Positions 17,801 to 26,043 of a DNA stretch of 64,000 nt are shown one piece after another. Below the pieces are notes generated by a model. It worked only from the letters and a program-made list of their open reading frames with translations. It was not told where the DNA came from and did no database searches. Location: assembly GCF_900109885.1 (NCBI RefSeq), contig NZ_FOBS01000012.1, positions 1 to 64,000 of the forward strand, written 5' to 3'. The translations under genes and the position numbers were made by a program. This DNA comes from Syntrophus gentianae (lineage in GTDB: Bacteria; Desulfobacterota; Syntrophia; Syntrophales; Syntrophaceae). Each line of letters opens with the position of its first letter. Position 1 is the first letter of the stretch.

Positions 17801-20800
17801 TGGATCAGTGAGCCCCTTGGCCGCCGGGAAGCAAGTCTCAGTTCCGACCAGATCAACTTTCTGAGAAAGATTTCCCGAAAGACGTGGGGGTTCTTCGAAA
17901 CCTTCGTCGGTCCGGAGGATCATTGGCTTCCTCCCGATAACTACCAGGAACATCACCTTGCCAAGGTTGCCCATCGTACGTCGCCGACCAACATGGGGCT
18001 TGCGCTTCTTGCCAATTTATCCGCCTGGGATTTCGGTTACATCTCTGCAGGGCAACTTATCGAGCGCACAGCCAAGGCACTCCGGACGATGGCAACCATG
18101 GAGCGCCACAAAGGACACTTTTACAACTGGTATGACACAGAGTCACTGAAACCTCTGCTGCCGAGATATATTTCAACGGTGGACAGCGGAAATCTTGCCG
18201 CCCATCTGTTGACCTTGCGGGCAGGCCTCACGGCACTCCCTGATGAGAAAATATTACAATCCAAGGTATTTGCCGGTCTTCTCGATACGGCTCGAATTCT
18301 TCTGGACGTCGCCGGGGATACCGTTCCACCCCGGTTCTCTCAAGTGCGGGAGACGTTGGAGTCTCTTTGCGCCGCCGGGCCGGATACGCTTGCGGCAGCA
18401 CGAGAGGCTCTTATCGGGATTGCCTCGTCGGCCCGGGAAGGAGTTCATGGCCTTGACGCCGCCCCTGAGAGCCAGGCTGCGGAGTGGGCGCGGACCTTTG
18501 CAGGTGAATGCCGGGCCGCCCTCGCTGAGCTGGAATTTCTGGCGCCGTGGATCGTAGGGCCTCTCCCCGCCGAGGTGCTCGGTACTTTCCCTGATCTCGG
18601 CGAGATTCCGACGCTGCGCAAATTGTCCCATCTTGACGAAGAGTTACTGCCGGCAATGGAGGAACGACACACCGGGACGCCGGAGGAGCGGAAGCAGCTT
18701 GACGAGCTTCGTGGGGCGGTCACGGAAGCAAGCATCCGGGCCAGGGCGAGAATCGCGGTTATCGAAGACCTTGCCTCGCAATCCGGCGAACTTGCCCGGA
18801 TCGATTATGACTTCCTCTATGACGAGACTCGCCATCTGTTGGCTATTGGCTATAACATCAGCGAAAACCGGCAGGACGCAAGTTACTATGATTTACTGGC
18901 TTCGGAAGCGAGGCTCTCCAGCTTTGTCGCCATTGCCCAGGGGAAATTACCGCAGGAGAGCTGGTTTGCCCTGGGGCGGCTCCTTACGACCGCCGCCGGA
19001 GAACCGATTCTCCTTTCCTGGAGCGGCTCCATGTTCGAATACCTTATGCCTCTCCTCATCATGCCCACCTATGAGCAGACGCTGCTCGACGAGACCTATA
19101 AAGCGGTTGTGGCCAGGCAGATCGAGTATGGGAAAAAGCGGGGCGTACCCTGGGGGATTTCGGAATCGGGGCATAACACGATCGACGGTCACCTCAATTA
19201 TCAGTATGGTCCCTTCGGCGTGCCCGGCCTGGGGCTTAAACGCGGGTTGGCCGGAGATCTGGTTGTTGCCCCCTATGCCTCGGCGCTGGCGCTCATGGTG
19301 GCGCCTGAAGAGGCCTGCCTCAATCTCGTAGAACTTGCCGCTTCGGGACTTGAGGGGAAGTATGGCTTTTATGAAGCCATTGACTACACCCCAACGCATT
19401 TGCCCCGTGGACAAACGAGTGCAGTGGTTCGGTCCTTCATGGCTCATCATCAGGGCATGAGTCTCCTCTCTCTGGCCTCTCTGCTCCTCAACCGCCCCAT
19501 GCAGAAGCGATTCGAGTCAGAGCCATCGTTTCAGGCCATTATGCTTTTACTTCAGGAGCGGGTGCCAAAGGCCACAGCCTTCTACTCCCACACGACCGAG
19601 CTTGCCGAGGTGCAGACAGCCTTGCAGGACGCAACAGAGATGCCGATCCGCGTCTACAAGAGCCCCGACACCCCCATACCGGAAGTGCAGTTGTTGTCCA
19701 ACGGCAGATATCACGTGATGATCACAAACGCGGGCGGCGGTTACAGCCGCTGGAAAGACCTGGACGTGACACGGTGGCGGGAAGACAGCACCTGCGATAA
19801 TTGGGGGGCATTCTGTTATATCCGTGACCTCGCAACGGGCGCTTTCTGGTCAACGGCATACCAACCCACCCTCAAGGCCTATCAGCAGTACGAAGCGATC
19901 TTCTCGGAAGGACGGGCGGAGTTCCGCCGCCGGGATCAGGACTTCGAAACCCATACGGAAATTGCGGTTTCCCCTGAGGATGACATCGAGCTGCGCCGGA
20001 TTACCATCACGAACCGGGCACGGGCACCTAGAACGATCGAGTTAACGAGTTATGCGGAAGTTGTTCTTGCACCGCCTGCTCAGGACGCACTGCACCCGGC
20101 CTTCAGCAATCTCTTTGTCCAGACCGAGATCATCCGCGGGCAGAAGGCAATACTCTGCACGCGCCGGCCCCGCTCCCTGGAGGAACAGTCCCCGTGGATG
20201 TTTCATCTCATGGCCGTACACGGGGCCGAGACAGGGGAAGTTTCCTATGAGACCGACCGGATGCGGTTTATCGGCCGCGGGAACACCGTTGCCGATCCGG
20301 AAGCGATGAGAGGCTCTTCGGGACTATCGGGCAGTGAGGGCTCCGTGCTCGATCCGATTGTCGCGATCCGGCATTCCATCACCCTGGATCCGGAAAAAGC
20401 GGCAACCATCATTATCGTCACCGGTATTGCCGAAACAAGGAATGCCTGCCTGGCCCTTGTCGGAAAATACCAGGACCGGCATCTCGCCGATCGTGTCTTC
20501 GATCTGGCGTGGACCCACAGCCAGGTCTTGCTGCGGCAGATCAATGCCACGGAAGCCGATGCACAGCTTTATGGACGTCTTGCTGCTTCCGTCCTGTACG
20601 CGAATCCCTCGCTCAGGGCCGGTCCGGAGGACCTCCTCAAAAACCGCCGTGGCCAATCCGGCCTCTGGGGCTACTCGGTTTCCGGTGATCTTCCCATCGT
20701 GTTGCTGCAGATCGAAGATCAGGCCAACATCAACCTGGTGCGACAACTCGTTCAGGCCCACGCATACTGGCGTCTCAAGGGACTGGCGGTGGACCTGGTG

Positions 20801-23560
20801 ATCTGGAACGAAGATCACGCCGGTTACCGGCAACTTCTTCACGAACAGATCATGGGGCTCATCGCCGCAGGGACGGAAGTCAACGTGACCGATCGACCCG
20901 GTGGCATTTTCTTAAGACCTTCCGACCAGATATCGAAAGACGACCGCGTTCTTTTCCAGGCGGTTGCCCGCGTCATCATCACTGACCGCAGGGGAAAGCT
21001 TACGGACCAGTTCCGGAACCGGCGCTTTACGGAAGGAATGTTGCCGGCCCCTCTGAAAATACGAACCTCACGGGGCGATTACCCGGCAATCGCGGCAAAG
21101 CCTCGTCAGGACCTCATGTTTGGGAACGGACTCGGAGGGTTCACTCCTGATGGTCGGGAGTATGTTATCTCGACGGCCCGCGGGCAGGTGACACCGGCGC
21201 CGTGGGTGAATGTCCTGGCTAATCCGCTTTTCGGAACCGTTGTCTCAGAGAACGGTCTTGCCTACACCTGGAGCGAAAACGCCCACGAGTTTCGCCTCAC
21301 CCCCTGGCACAACGATCCTGTCAGCGATTCGAGCGGAGAAGCCTTTTATATTCGGGATGAAGAGCGCGGCCACTTCTGGTCCCCCATGCCGCTGCCCAGC
21401 CGCGGAGCCACGCCCTATGTCACCCGCCATGGATTCGGCTACAGCGTCTTTGAGCACACGGAGCGTGGTATCAGCACAGAGGTGTGGGTATACGTGGCCC
21501 TGGACGCTGCCGTCAAGTTTACGGTGCTGAAGGTGCGCAACCTCTCAGACCGGTCACGGCGACTTTCAGCCACCGGATACGTGGAGTGGGTGCTGGGTGA
21601 TTTGAGATCCAAATCAGCTATGCACGTCATTACGGAGATCAACCCGACCAGCGGCGCCCTCTTTGCGCGGAACCCTTACAGCACTGAATTCGGCAATCGA
21701 ACGGCGTTTTTCAACGTGGATGATGTAACCCGGACGATGAGCGGCGACCGGATGGAATTTCTCGGGCGTAACGGAACGCTCGCTAATCCCGCCGCCATGA
21801 AGCGGTCACTGCTCTCCGGCAGGGTCGGCAGCGCCCTGGATCCATGCGGCGCCATCCAGGTGGCCTTTGAGCTGGCAGCAGGGGAAGAGCGCGAGATCGT
21901 CTTCACCCTGGGCGCCGGACAGGAGGCCGATGACGCCTGCAACCTGGCACGACGCTTCCAGGGATCGGTCGCGGCCCGTGAGGCCCTTGAAGCCATTTGG
22001 CAGTACTGGAACCACGCCCTCGGCGCCGTTCAGGTGGAGACACCTGATCCGTCCGTCAACATCCTGGCCAACGGCTGGCTCTTATACCAGACCCTGGCCT
22101 GCCGCCTCTGGGGACGGAGCGGTTACTACCAGTCCGGAGGCGCCTTTGGCTTCCGCGACCAGTTGCAGGACGTAATGGCCCTCATTCATGCCGAGCCACG
22201 CCTGGTGCGGGAGCACCTTCTCCTCAGTGCGAGCCGTCAGTTTGTAGAGGGTGATGTTCAGCACTGGTGGCACCCACCCTCAGGCCGGGGCGTACGCACC
22301 CACTGCTCGGACGATTTCCTCTGGCTTCCCTGGGCGACGTGCCACTACGTTCTGACCACGGGGGATTCGGGGATCCTGGATGAACCCGTCCACTTTCTCA
22401 AGGGACGCCCGGTCAACGTCGATGAGGACTCCTATTACGATCTACCCGGCAGATCCGAAGAAAAGACGAGTCTCTACAATCACTGTGTACGAGCGATCAC
22501 GAGGAACCTCAAGTTTGGCGAGCATGGCCTGCCGCTTATCGGTTCCGGCGACTGGAACGACGGCATGAACATGGTGGGTAAAGACGGCAAGGGTGAAAGT
22601 GTCTGGCTTGCATTCTTCATGTACGAGGTACTTATGCGGTTCACCGGGATTGCACGCCTGCATGGGGATCTGCCCTTCGCCGAACGTTGTGAGAGAGAAG
22701 CAGGCAAGCTGAGCAGAAACATCGAGGAAAATGCCTGGGATGGTGAGTGGTACCTCCGGGCTTTCTTCGACGACGGAACGCCCCTCGGTTCAGCGGGCAA
22801 TCCCGAATGCAGGATCGATTCCATTGCACAAAGCTGGTCGGTCCTGTCCGGGGCAGGGAGCACCACACGCTCACACATGGCCATGGATGCAGTGGATAAG
22901 CACCTCGTGCGCAGGGACTCCTCGTTGATTCAGCTTCTCGAACCGCCCTTCGACAAGTCTTCTCTAAATCCCGGTTATATCAAGGGGTATGTTCCCGGCG
23001 TCCGGGAAAACGGCGGGCAATACACGCATGGGGCCATCTGGGCCGCCATGGCCTTCGCTGCCCTGGGTGACGACAGACGGGCGTGGGAGCTCCTTGCCAT
23101 GATCAACCCGATAAATCATGGGAAATCCACCGAAGGGATTGAAACTTACAAAGTGGAGCCCTACGTTGTCGCGGCTGACGTATATGCCGTCCCGCCCCAC
23201 ACAGGTCGCGGTGGATGGACGTGGTACACGGGGGCAGCCGGCTGGATGTACCGGCTGATCATGGAATACCTCCTGGGTCTGAGACTTGACATAGACAGAC
23301 TTCAAGTCGTCCCCTGTCTCCCGGCCCATTGGGAGGGCTTCACGGTGCACTACCGGTACAGGGAGACCATTTACCATATCAAGGTCGTGCAGAGACACAC
23401 GGGCGAAGATGAGGGGAGCGTCACCGTTGACGGGGTCGTACAACGGGAGCTGACGATTCCCCTTGAAGACGATCACCGGGAACACTTCGCAGAAGTGATC
23501 ATGGCGTCAATTGGGCCGTCTTCCAATTCCTCCTTGGTGAATTCCCGTTTTACCAGGTGA
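14882..23560 (+). CDS. ndvB: Cyclic beta-1,2-glucan synthase, NdvB-type (GT84 and GH94)
   Basis: The inner-membrane enzyme of about 2892 residues would build periplasmic or exported cyclic beta-1,2-glucan from UDP-glucose. Family marks in order: an N-terminal soluble region; two membrane helices (about 395-455); a family 84 glycosyltransferase domain with DTD at 616-618 and RRHRW at 761-765; further membrane helices at about 805-850 and 930-975; a glycoamylase-like domain around 1400-1560; carbohydrate-binding domains; and a GH94 phosphorylase domain with GDWNDG at 2556-2561 carrying the catalytic Asp. Length fits the family. The start is uncertain: ATG 14882 begins the conserved part, but in-frame TTG 14759 and GTG codons lie upstream and none has a strong ribosome site. 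It stands alone, without an adjacent exporter gene. Confidence 0.93.
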   Translation: MYASFEPPLRSELLSASQMEQHGKTLAAAHTLSTDHPPEQLLARLGENESMLLGVRELLSKAVKENRRITPAGEWLLDNFYLIEEQIRTAKSHLPKGYSKGLPRLNKGPSRGLPRVYDIALETISHGDGRVDTESLSSFVTAYQTVTVLMLGELWAIPIMLRLALIENLRRVATRIAADRIGRNRADYWADKLTETAERNPKDLILVIADMARSKPPMVSSFVAELTRRLQGQGPALALPLTWIEQQLSESSLTIEQLVQSENQQQAADQLSISNSIGSLRFLGAMDWRKFVETMSIVEQTLREDPADVYDRMDFATRDSYRHVVENIAKGSRLSEPEVARAAIRLAGEGKNRVDGDDRTNHVGFYLIDEGLTQLEGHAGVRLSFPESLQKVIHRSPLFFYLGTIGVLTAIFTGCLLAEAHSTGLRGPWMWIIGAISLLCVSQLAIALVNWLTTRLVAPQPLPRMDFSKGIPPESTALVVVPTMITGTESIEHLMEALEVRFLANRDENLRFVLLTDFRDAGEEILPDDGPLLLLARQRIEELNEKYRTSKNDTFFLFHRPRRFNPQDQIWMGYERKRGKLAELNSFLRGGSRACFSLIVGNTEGLEKVRYIITLDTDTQLPRDAAWQLVGAMAHPLNRPQYDEKRQRICAGYGILQPRVAVSLPGTNRSRYARMWASDAGIDPYTRVVSDVYQDLFGEGSFIGKGIYEVDAFERALRGRFPENRILSHDLIEGCYARAGLLSDVQLYEEYPSRYSADVNRRHRWIRGDWQLFRWMLPGVPGPDARFQKNPLSMLARWKMFDNLRRSLLPLALTLLLLLGWTVLPSPWFWTLSVMGILLIPSLIVSLLDLFQKPGDVLPSQHMLATLRGSGMSLGQTTFTLLCLPYEAFFSMDAVLRTLWRLLVAKKRLLEWNPSGDADRTSRKGLTGACRTMWIAPVVAVITTLCLALLRPGALIYALPVLLLWFISPGVAWWISEPLGRREASLSSDQINFLRKISRKTWGFFETFVGPEDHWLPPDNYQEHHLAKVAHRTSPTNMGLALLANLSAWDFGYISAGQLIERTAKALRTMATMERHKGHFYNWYDTESLKPLLPRYISTVDSGNLAAHLLTLRAGLTALPDEKILQSKVFAGLLDTARILLDVAGDTVPPRFSQVRETLESLCAAGPDTLAAAREALIGIASSAREGVHGLDAAPESQAAEWARTFAGECRAALAELEFLAPWIVGPLPAEVLGTFPDLGEIPTLRKLSHLDEELLPAMEERHTGTPEERKQLDELRGAVTEASIRARARIAVIEDLASQSGELARIDYDFLYDETRHLLAIGYNISENRQDASYYDLLASEARLSSFVAIAQGKLPQESWFALGRLLTTAAGEPILLSWSGSMFEYLMPLLIMPTYEQTLLDETYKAVVARQIEYGKKRGVPWGISESGHNTIDGHLNYQYGPFGVPGLGLKRGLAGDLVVAPYASALALMVAPEEACLNLVELAASGLEGKYGFYEAIDYTPTHLPRGQTSAVVRSFMAHHQGMSLLSLASLLLNRPMQKRFESEPSFQAIMLLLQERVPKATAFYSHTTELAEVQTALQDATEMPIRVYKSPDTPIPEVQLLSNGRYHVMITNAGGGYSRWKDLDVTRWREDSTCDNWGAFCYIRDLATGAFWSTAYQPTLKAYQQYEAIFSEGRAEFRRRDQDFETHTEIAVSPEDDIELRRITITNRARAPRTIELTSYAEVVLAPPAQDALHPAFSNLFVQTEIIRGQKAILCTRRPRSLEEQSPWMFHLMAVHGAETGEVSYETDRMRFIGRGNTVADPEAMRGSSGLSGSEGSVLDPIVAIRHSITLDPEKAATIIIVTGIAETRNACLALVGKYQDRHLADRVFDLAWTHSQVLLRQINATEADAQLYGRLAASVLYANPSLRAGPEDLLKNRRGQSGLWGYSVSGDLPIVLLQIEDQANINLVRQLVQAHAYWRLKGLAVDLVIWNEDHAGYRQLLHEQIMGLIAAGTEVNVTDRPGGIFLRPSDQISKDDRVLFQAVARVIITDRRGKLTDQFRNRRFTEGMLPAPLKIRTSRGDYPAIAAKPRQDLMFGNGLGGFTPDGREYVISTARGQVTPAPWVNVLANPLFGTVVSENGLAYTWSENAHEFRLTPWHNDPVSDSSGEAFYIRDEERGHFWSPMPLPSRGATPYVTRHGFGYSVFEHTERGISTEVWVYVALDAAVKFTVLKVRNLSDRSRRLSATGYVEWVLGDLRSKSAMHVITEINPTSGALFARNPYSTEFGNRTAFFNVDDVTRTMSGDRMEFLGRNGTLANPAAMKRSLLSGRVGSALDPCGAIQVAFELAAGEEREIVFTLGAGQEADDACNLARRFQGSVAAREALEAIWQYWNHALGAVQVETPDPSVNILANGWLLYQTLACRLWGRSGYYQSGGAFGFRDQLQDVMALIHAEPRLVREHLLLSASRQFVEGDVQHWWHPPSGRGVRTHCSDDFLWLPWATCHYVLTTGDSGILDEPVHFLKGRPVNVDEDSYYDLPGRSEEKTSLYNHCVRAITRNLKFGEHGLPLIGSGDWNDGMNMVGKDGKGESVWLAFFMYEVLMRFTGIARLHGDLPFAERCEREAGKLSRNIEENAWDGEWYLRAFFDDGTPLGSAGNPECRIDSIAQSWSVLSGAGSTTRSHMAMDAVDKHLVRRDSSLIQLLEPPFDKSSLNPGYIKGYVPGVRENGGQYTHGAIWAAMAFAALGDDRRAWELLAMINPINHGKSTEGIETYKVEPYVVAADVYAVPPHTGRGGWTWYTGAAGWMYRLIMEYLLGLRLDIDRLQVVPCLPAHWEGFTVHYRYRETIYHIKVVQRHTGEDEGSVTVDGVVQRELTIPLEDDHREHFAEVIMASIGPSSNSSLVNSRFTR

Positions 23561-23747
23561 TAAGATCCGGAGAGACAATTTATCCGCTGAACTCTTTTTC
23601 TCAATTGTAATGTGAGATCATTGATTATAGATTAAATATAAACAATTTCTGAACTTTCTGAAACTGAATGTCACAGACAGGAAGGGGTTCTGAATGCTAT
23701 CCCTTTAAATACAGGCAACCAAGAGAAGCCGAAGGGGGAAATAAAAA

Positions 23748-25220
23748 ATGACTGAGCAAAAGAAGGACTTTGAAGAGAAAATGGGCGCCGCGCATGAAGC
23801 GGAAGTCGATCCTGACCGCCGTCAGATGGAAGAAGCGATCCTGGCGACGATCGCAAAGGTCGGTCCTGACGATCCTTTCTCCATAACCTTTGATAAAACC
23901 TATGGCGAAGAAATGCTGGCCTTCAGTCGGCCCGATCTGGAAGCCATCGCCCGGGCGCTGTGGTCTCTGGTCTGTTTAAACTTAACCGCTGCCGATCCGG
24001 CACTTATGAGAGGCAAGCTGCAAGCCTCCGGGGAAGGGGAAAAGGTCCATGACGCTGTCCTGGCTGGCATCCTGGACGGGTCAAAGGCCGTGGATACTTC
24101 CATCGCACGTGGATACATTGAAAAGCTGCACATCCTGAGTAAATACGACGCCGCTAAGGCTACCGGGCATGAATATCTGAATGCAATCGAAAAGGCAAAG
24201 AAGGAAGGAAAGGGCGTGGAAGGCGTTGTTGCTGATCTGTCGAAAAAGGTCTTCAATCTGGCAAAAGAGAAGAAACTGCTGCGGGAATATGATCCCGAAG
24301 TCATTGCCGCTTATGGCTTCCTGGATACGCTGAAGGAACGCCGAACGGAGGGACGGGACTGGCTGGGCCTGGACTGTGGCTTCCGGTACATGAACGAAGT
24401 ATTGAACGGTCTGCCCGAAGGGGTCATCATCCTGGCGGGTGCCCCTTCCTGTGGAAAGACCACGCTGGCGAAACAAATTGCGGACCACGTCGCACAAGTC
24501 GAGAAAGTCCCAGTTTTGTTCTATTCCTTTGAACAATCCGCCGAAGAATTAAGGATCAAGTCGCTGGCGCGTCTGTCTCACGTGGACTCAAGGGTCATCG
24601 GGAAGGGGCGCACGAATGACGAAACATGGAAAGAAGTCGAAAAGGCTGCCGCTCATTATATCCAAGGGCCTGGGGAATATTTGACCATCGTCGAAGCTGA
24701 CCGGAATGATACCATCGAAGCGATCTGGGCCGCCGCACTCATGGCAAAGCGGAAGGCCGGGGGCAAGCCGATTCTTCTGATTCTGGATTATCTTCAAATC
24801 ATCCCAGCCGGGAAGGATGCGCCGGATGCGATCCGGGAAAAGATAAACTGGAATCTGTCAGAACTTCGCCGTCTGTCGCGTGATCTGAAGTCGCCTGTTC
24901 TGGTCATATCATCCCAGAACCGGGAAACATACAAGGGGAACAAACAGCCCACGCTGGCAAGCCTGAAGGAATCCGGAGGAATGGAGTATTCTGCCGATGT
25001 CGTCATCTGTCTATGGCGAAAGAAGGGAAAATCGGAAAGCATGGAAACCGACCGCGTCCGTCATGACGTTACGTGCCCGAAGACAATCCGAGTCGAAGCG
25101 TACGTCCTGAAGAACCGCAACGGGCACCTTACAAAAGTGAAGCTGGACTTCACCCCCGCCTGGGCGGACTTTGGCGAAGACGGTAAAGGTGATCTGAGCT
25201 ATAACGAAGCCCTTGGTTAG
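23748..25220 (+). CDS. DnaB-like replicative helicase / RecA-fold ATPase
   Basis: The protein has 490 residues. The C-terminal half is a RecA-like core of the DnaB type: Walker A GAPSCGKTT (231-239), a Walker B strand ending in LDYLQI with Asp 347, and a Q-x-R-like ISSQNRE segment. Residues of about 95-190 are helical and resemble the DnaB N-terminal and linker region. DnaB proteins unwind DNA at the fork as hexamers. No chromosomal replication gene is nearby and the N-terminal region is unusual, so a phage or plasmid origin is likely. GGGGGAAAT precedes the start. A 93-residue gene follows after 42 bases. Confidence 0.8.
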   Translation: MTEQKKDFEEKMGAAHEAEVDPDRRQMEEAILATIAKVGPDDPFSITFDKTYGEEMLAFSRPDLEAIARALWSLVCLNLTAADPALMRGKLQASGEGEKVHDAVLAGILDGSKAVDTSIARGYIEKLHILSKYDAAKATGHEYLNAIEKAKKEGKGVEGVVADLSKKVFNLAKEKKLLREYDPEVIAAYGFLDTLKERRTEGRDWLGLDCGFRYMNEVLNGLPEGVIILAGAPSCGKTTLAKQIADHVAQVEKVPVLFYSFEQSAEELRIKSLARLSHVDSRVIGKGRTNDETWKEVEKAAAHYIQGPGEYLTIVEADRNDTIEAIWAAALMAKRKAGGKPILLILDYLQIIPAGKDAPDAIREKINWNLSELRRLSRDLKSPVLVISSQNRETYKGNKQPTLASLKESGGMEYSADVVICLWRKKGKSESMETDRVRHDVTCPKTIRVEAYVLKNRNGHLTKVKLDFTPAWADFGEDGKGDLSYNEALG

Positions 25221-25262
25221 AGGGTGCTTCGAAAATTCAGGATAAATATATTGGAGGAAATC

Positions 25263-25544
25263 ATGAAAAGCAAAGGAACAAAAGCAGTTATCGACAGAGT
25301 TTTAGAAATGGAAAAAGGAAGCGAGCTTTATCTGACATTCGAAACTGAACACGAAAGAGATGTCCTTTTCTCAGACTTGGAACAACGAAGGTCGCGCCTG
25401 ATTGAAGAATATCTGCAGTATGAACAGATAATCATTGACAAAAGGGTTATAAACACATGTCCCGCCATCATGCTGAAGAAAATAAATCCAACATCGGCCT
25501 ATATTAAGAAAACGGACGGTCGCATAGAAAACGTGGAACTATGA
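25263..25544 (+). CDS. Small unknown protein downstream of the DnaB-like gene
   Basis: The protein has 93 residues, is charged and mostly helical, with no signal or membrane segment and no recognised family. ATG 25263 has TTGGAGG upstream; an in-frame codon at 25224 lacks this. Being 42 bases downstream of the helicase-like gene, it is probably co-transcribed and may be a partner from the same mobile source. Codon use is AT-richer than in the preceding gene. Confidence 0.6.
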   Translation: MKSKGTKAVIDRVLEMEKGSELYLTFETEHERDVLFSDLEQRRSRLIEEYLQYEQIIIDKRVINTCPAIMLKKINPTSAYIKKTDGRIENVEL

Positions 25545-25619
25545 GGCAGAAAAATCGATTTCAGCGGACAGATAAAGGTGTTGAAGTTATGTTACTTATC
25601 AAACGGACCATTAAAGGAA

Positions 25620-25655
25620 CCGAGGGTTACTTTTATCCAAAAAGTACCCCCTCGG
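25620..25655. other. Imperfect hairpin downstream of the DnaB-like operon
   Basis: CCGAGGGTTACTTTT (25620-25634) pairs with the complementary stretch ending CCCCCTCGG at 25655, with a small bulge. There is no T-run, so its role is unclear; it could mark the end of the helicase operon. Confidence 0.35.
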
Positions 25656-25713
25656 ATGCTTCAGAAGGAAAAGCGGTTACACGGTTATACTGATCTCCTC
25701 GCCGTGATTTCTA

Positions 25714-25827
25714 TCAGGGCTTTCTCTGGGGTTGCTTATCAAACTTGTTTTTTACCTTTTGTTTCTGTTTTTCAGTGTTCTGTTTCTGGGACTTTTCTTT
25801 ATCTTTTTTACCGCCCTTGTCTCCCAT
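25714..25827 (-). CDS. Very small lysine-rich protein
   Basis: The 37-residue protein begins MGDKGGKKDKEKSQ and is about one third lysine, with Gln and Asp/Glu, ending QPQRKP. It starts at ATG 25827 with AGGAGAGG in the right place. The composition and start look like a small basic protein I have seen annotated as hypothetical in other bacteria, but no family name is known to me. It is likely disordered and nucleic-acid or ribosome binding; that is inference. It is well separated from both neighbours, with no partner gene. Confidence 0.55.
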   Translation of the reverse strand: MGDKGGKKDKEKSQKQNTEKQKQKVKNKFDKQPQRKP

Positions 25828-26043
25828 TACACCTCTCCTTTTCATGCTGTCAAAACATCTTCACGTCGCATGGCTTCTGTTGAAACCACAATTGTCCCAT
25901 CCTTATTAATATTAATCTTGCACGCTTTTCAAAAAAGTCAATGACCGTTTCAGGAAGAAATCCTCGTTCTCGTCCATCTCCTTTCATTCATTCCCTTGCT
26001 GCCGTACGATCTCTCGGAAAAGAGACGTTCCCATTTTTCCATC

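Noticed and set aside
18633-19331. 232-codon frame within the glucan synthase gene
   Set aside because: It is in another frame of a well-conserved coding region and is Arg/Pro/Ser-rich, as expected of a shadow frame.
25732-25944. Hydrophobic 70-codon plus-strand frame (phenylalanine and leucine rich)
   Set aside because: It is the complement of the Lys-rich small gene; poly-Lys codons read as Phe/Leu on the other strand. It lacks a ribosome site.
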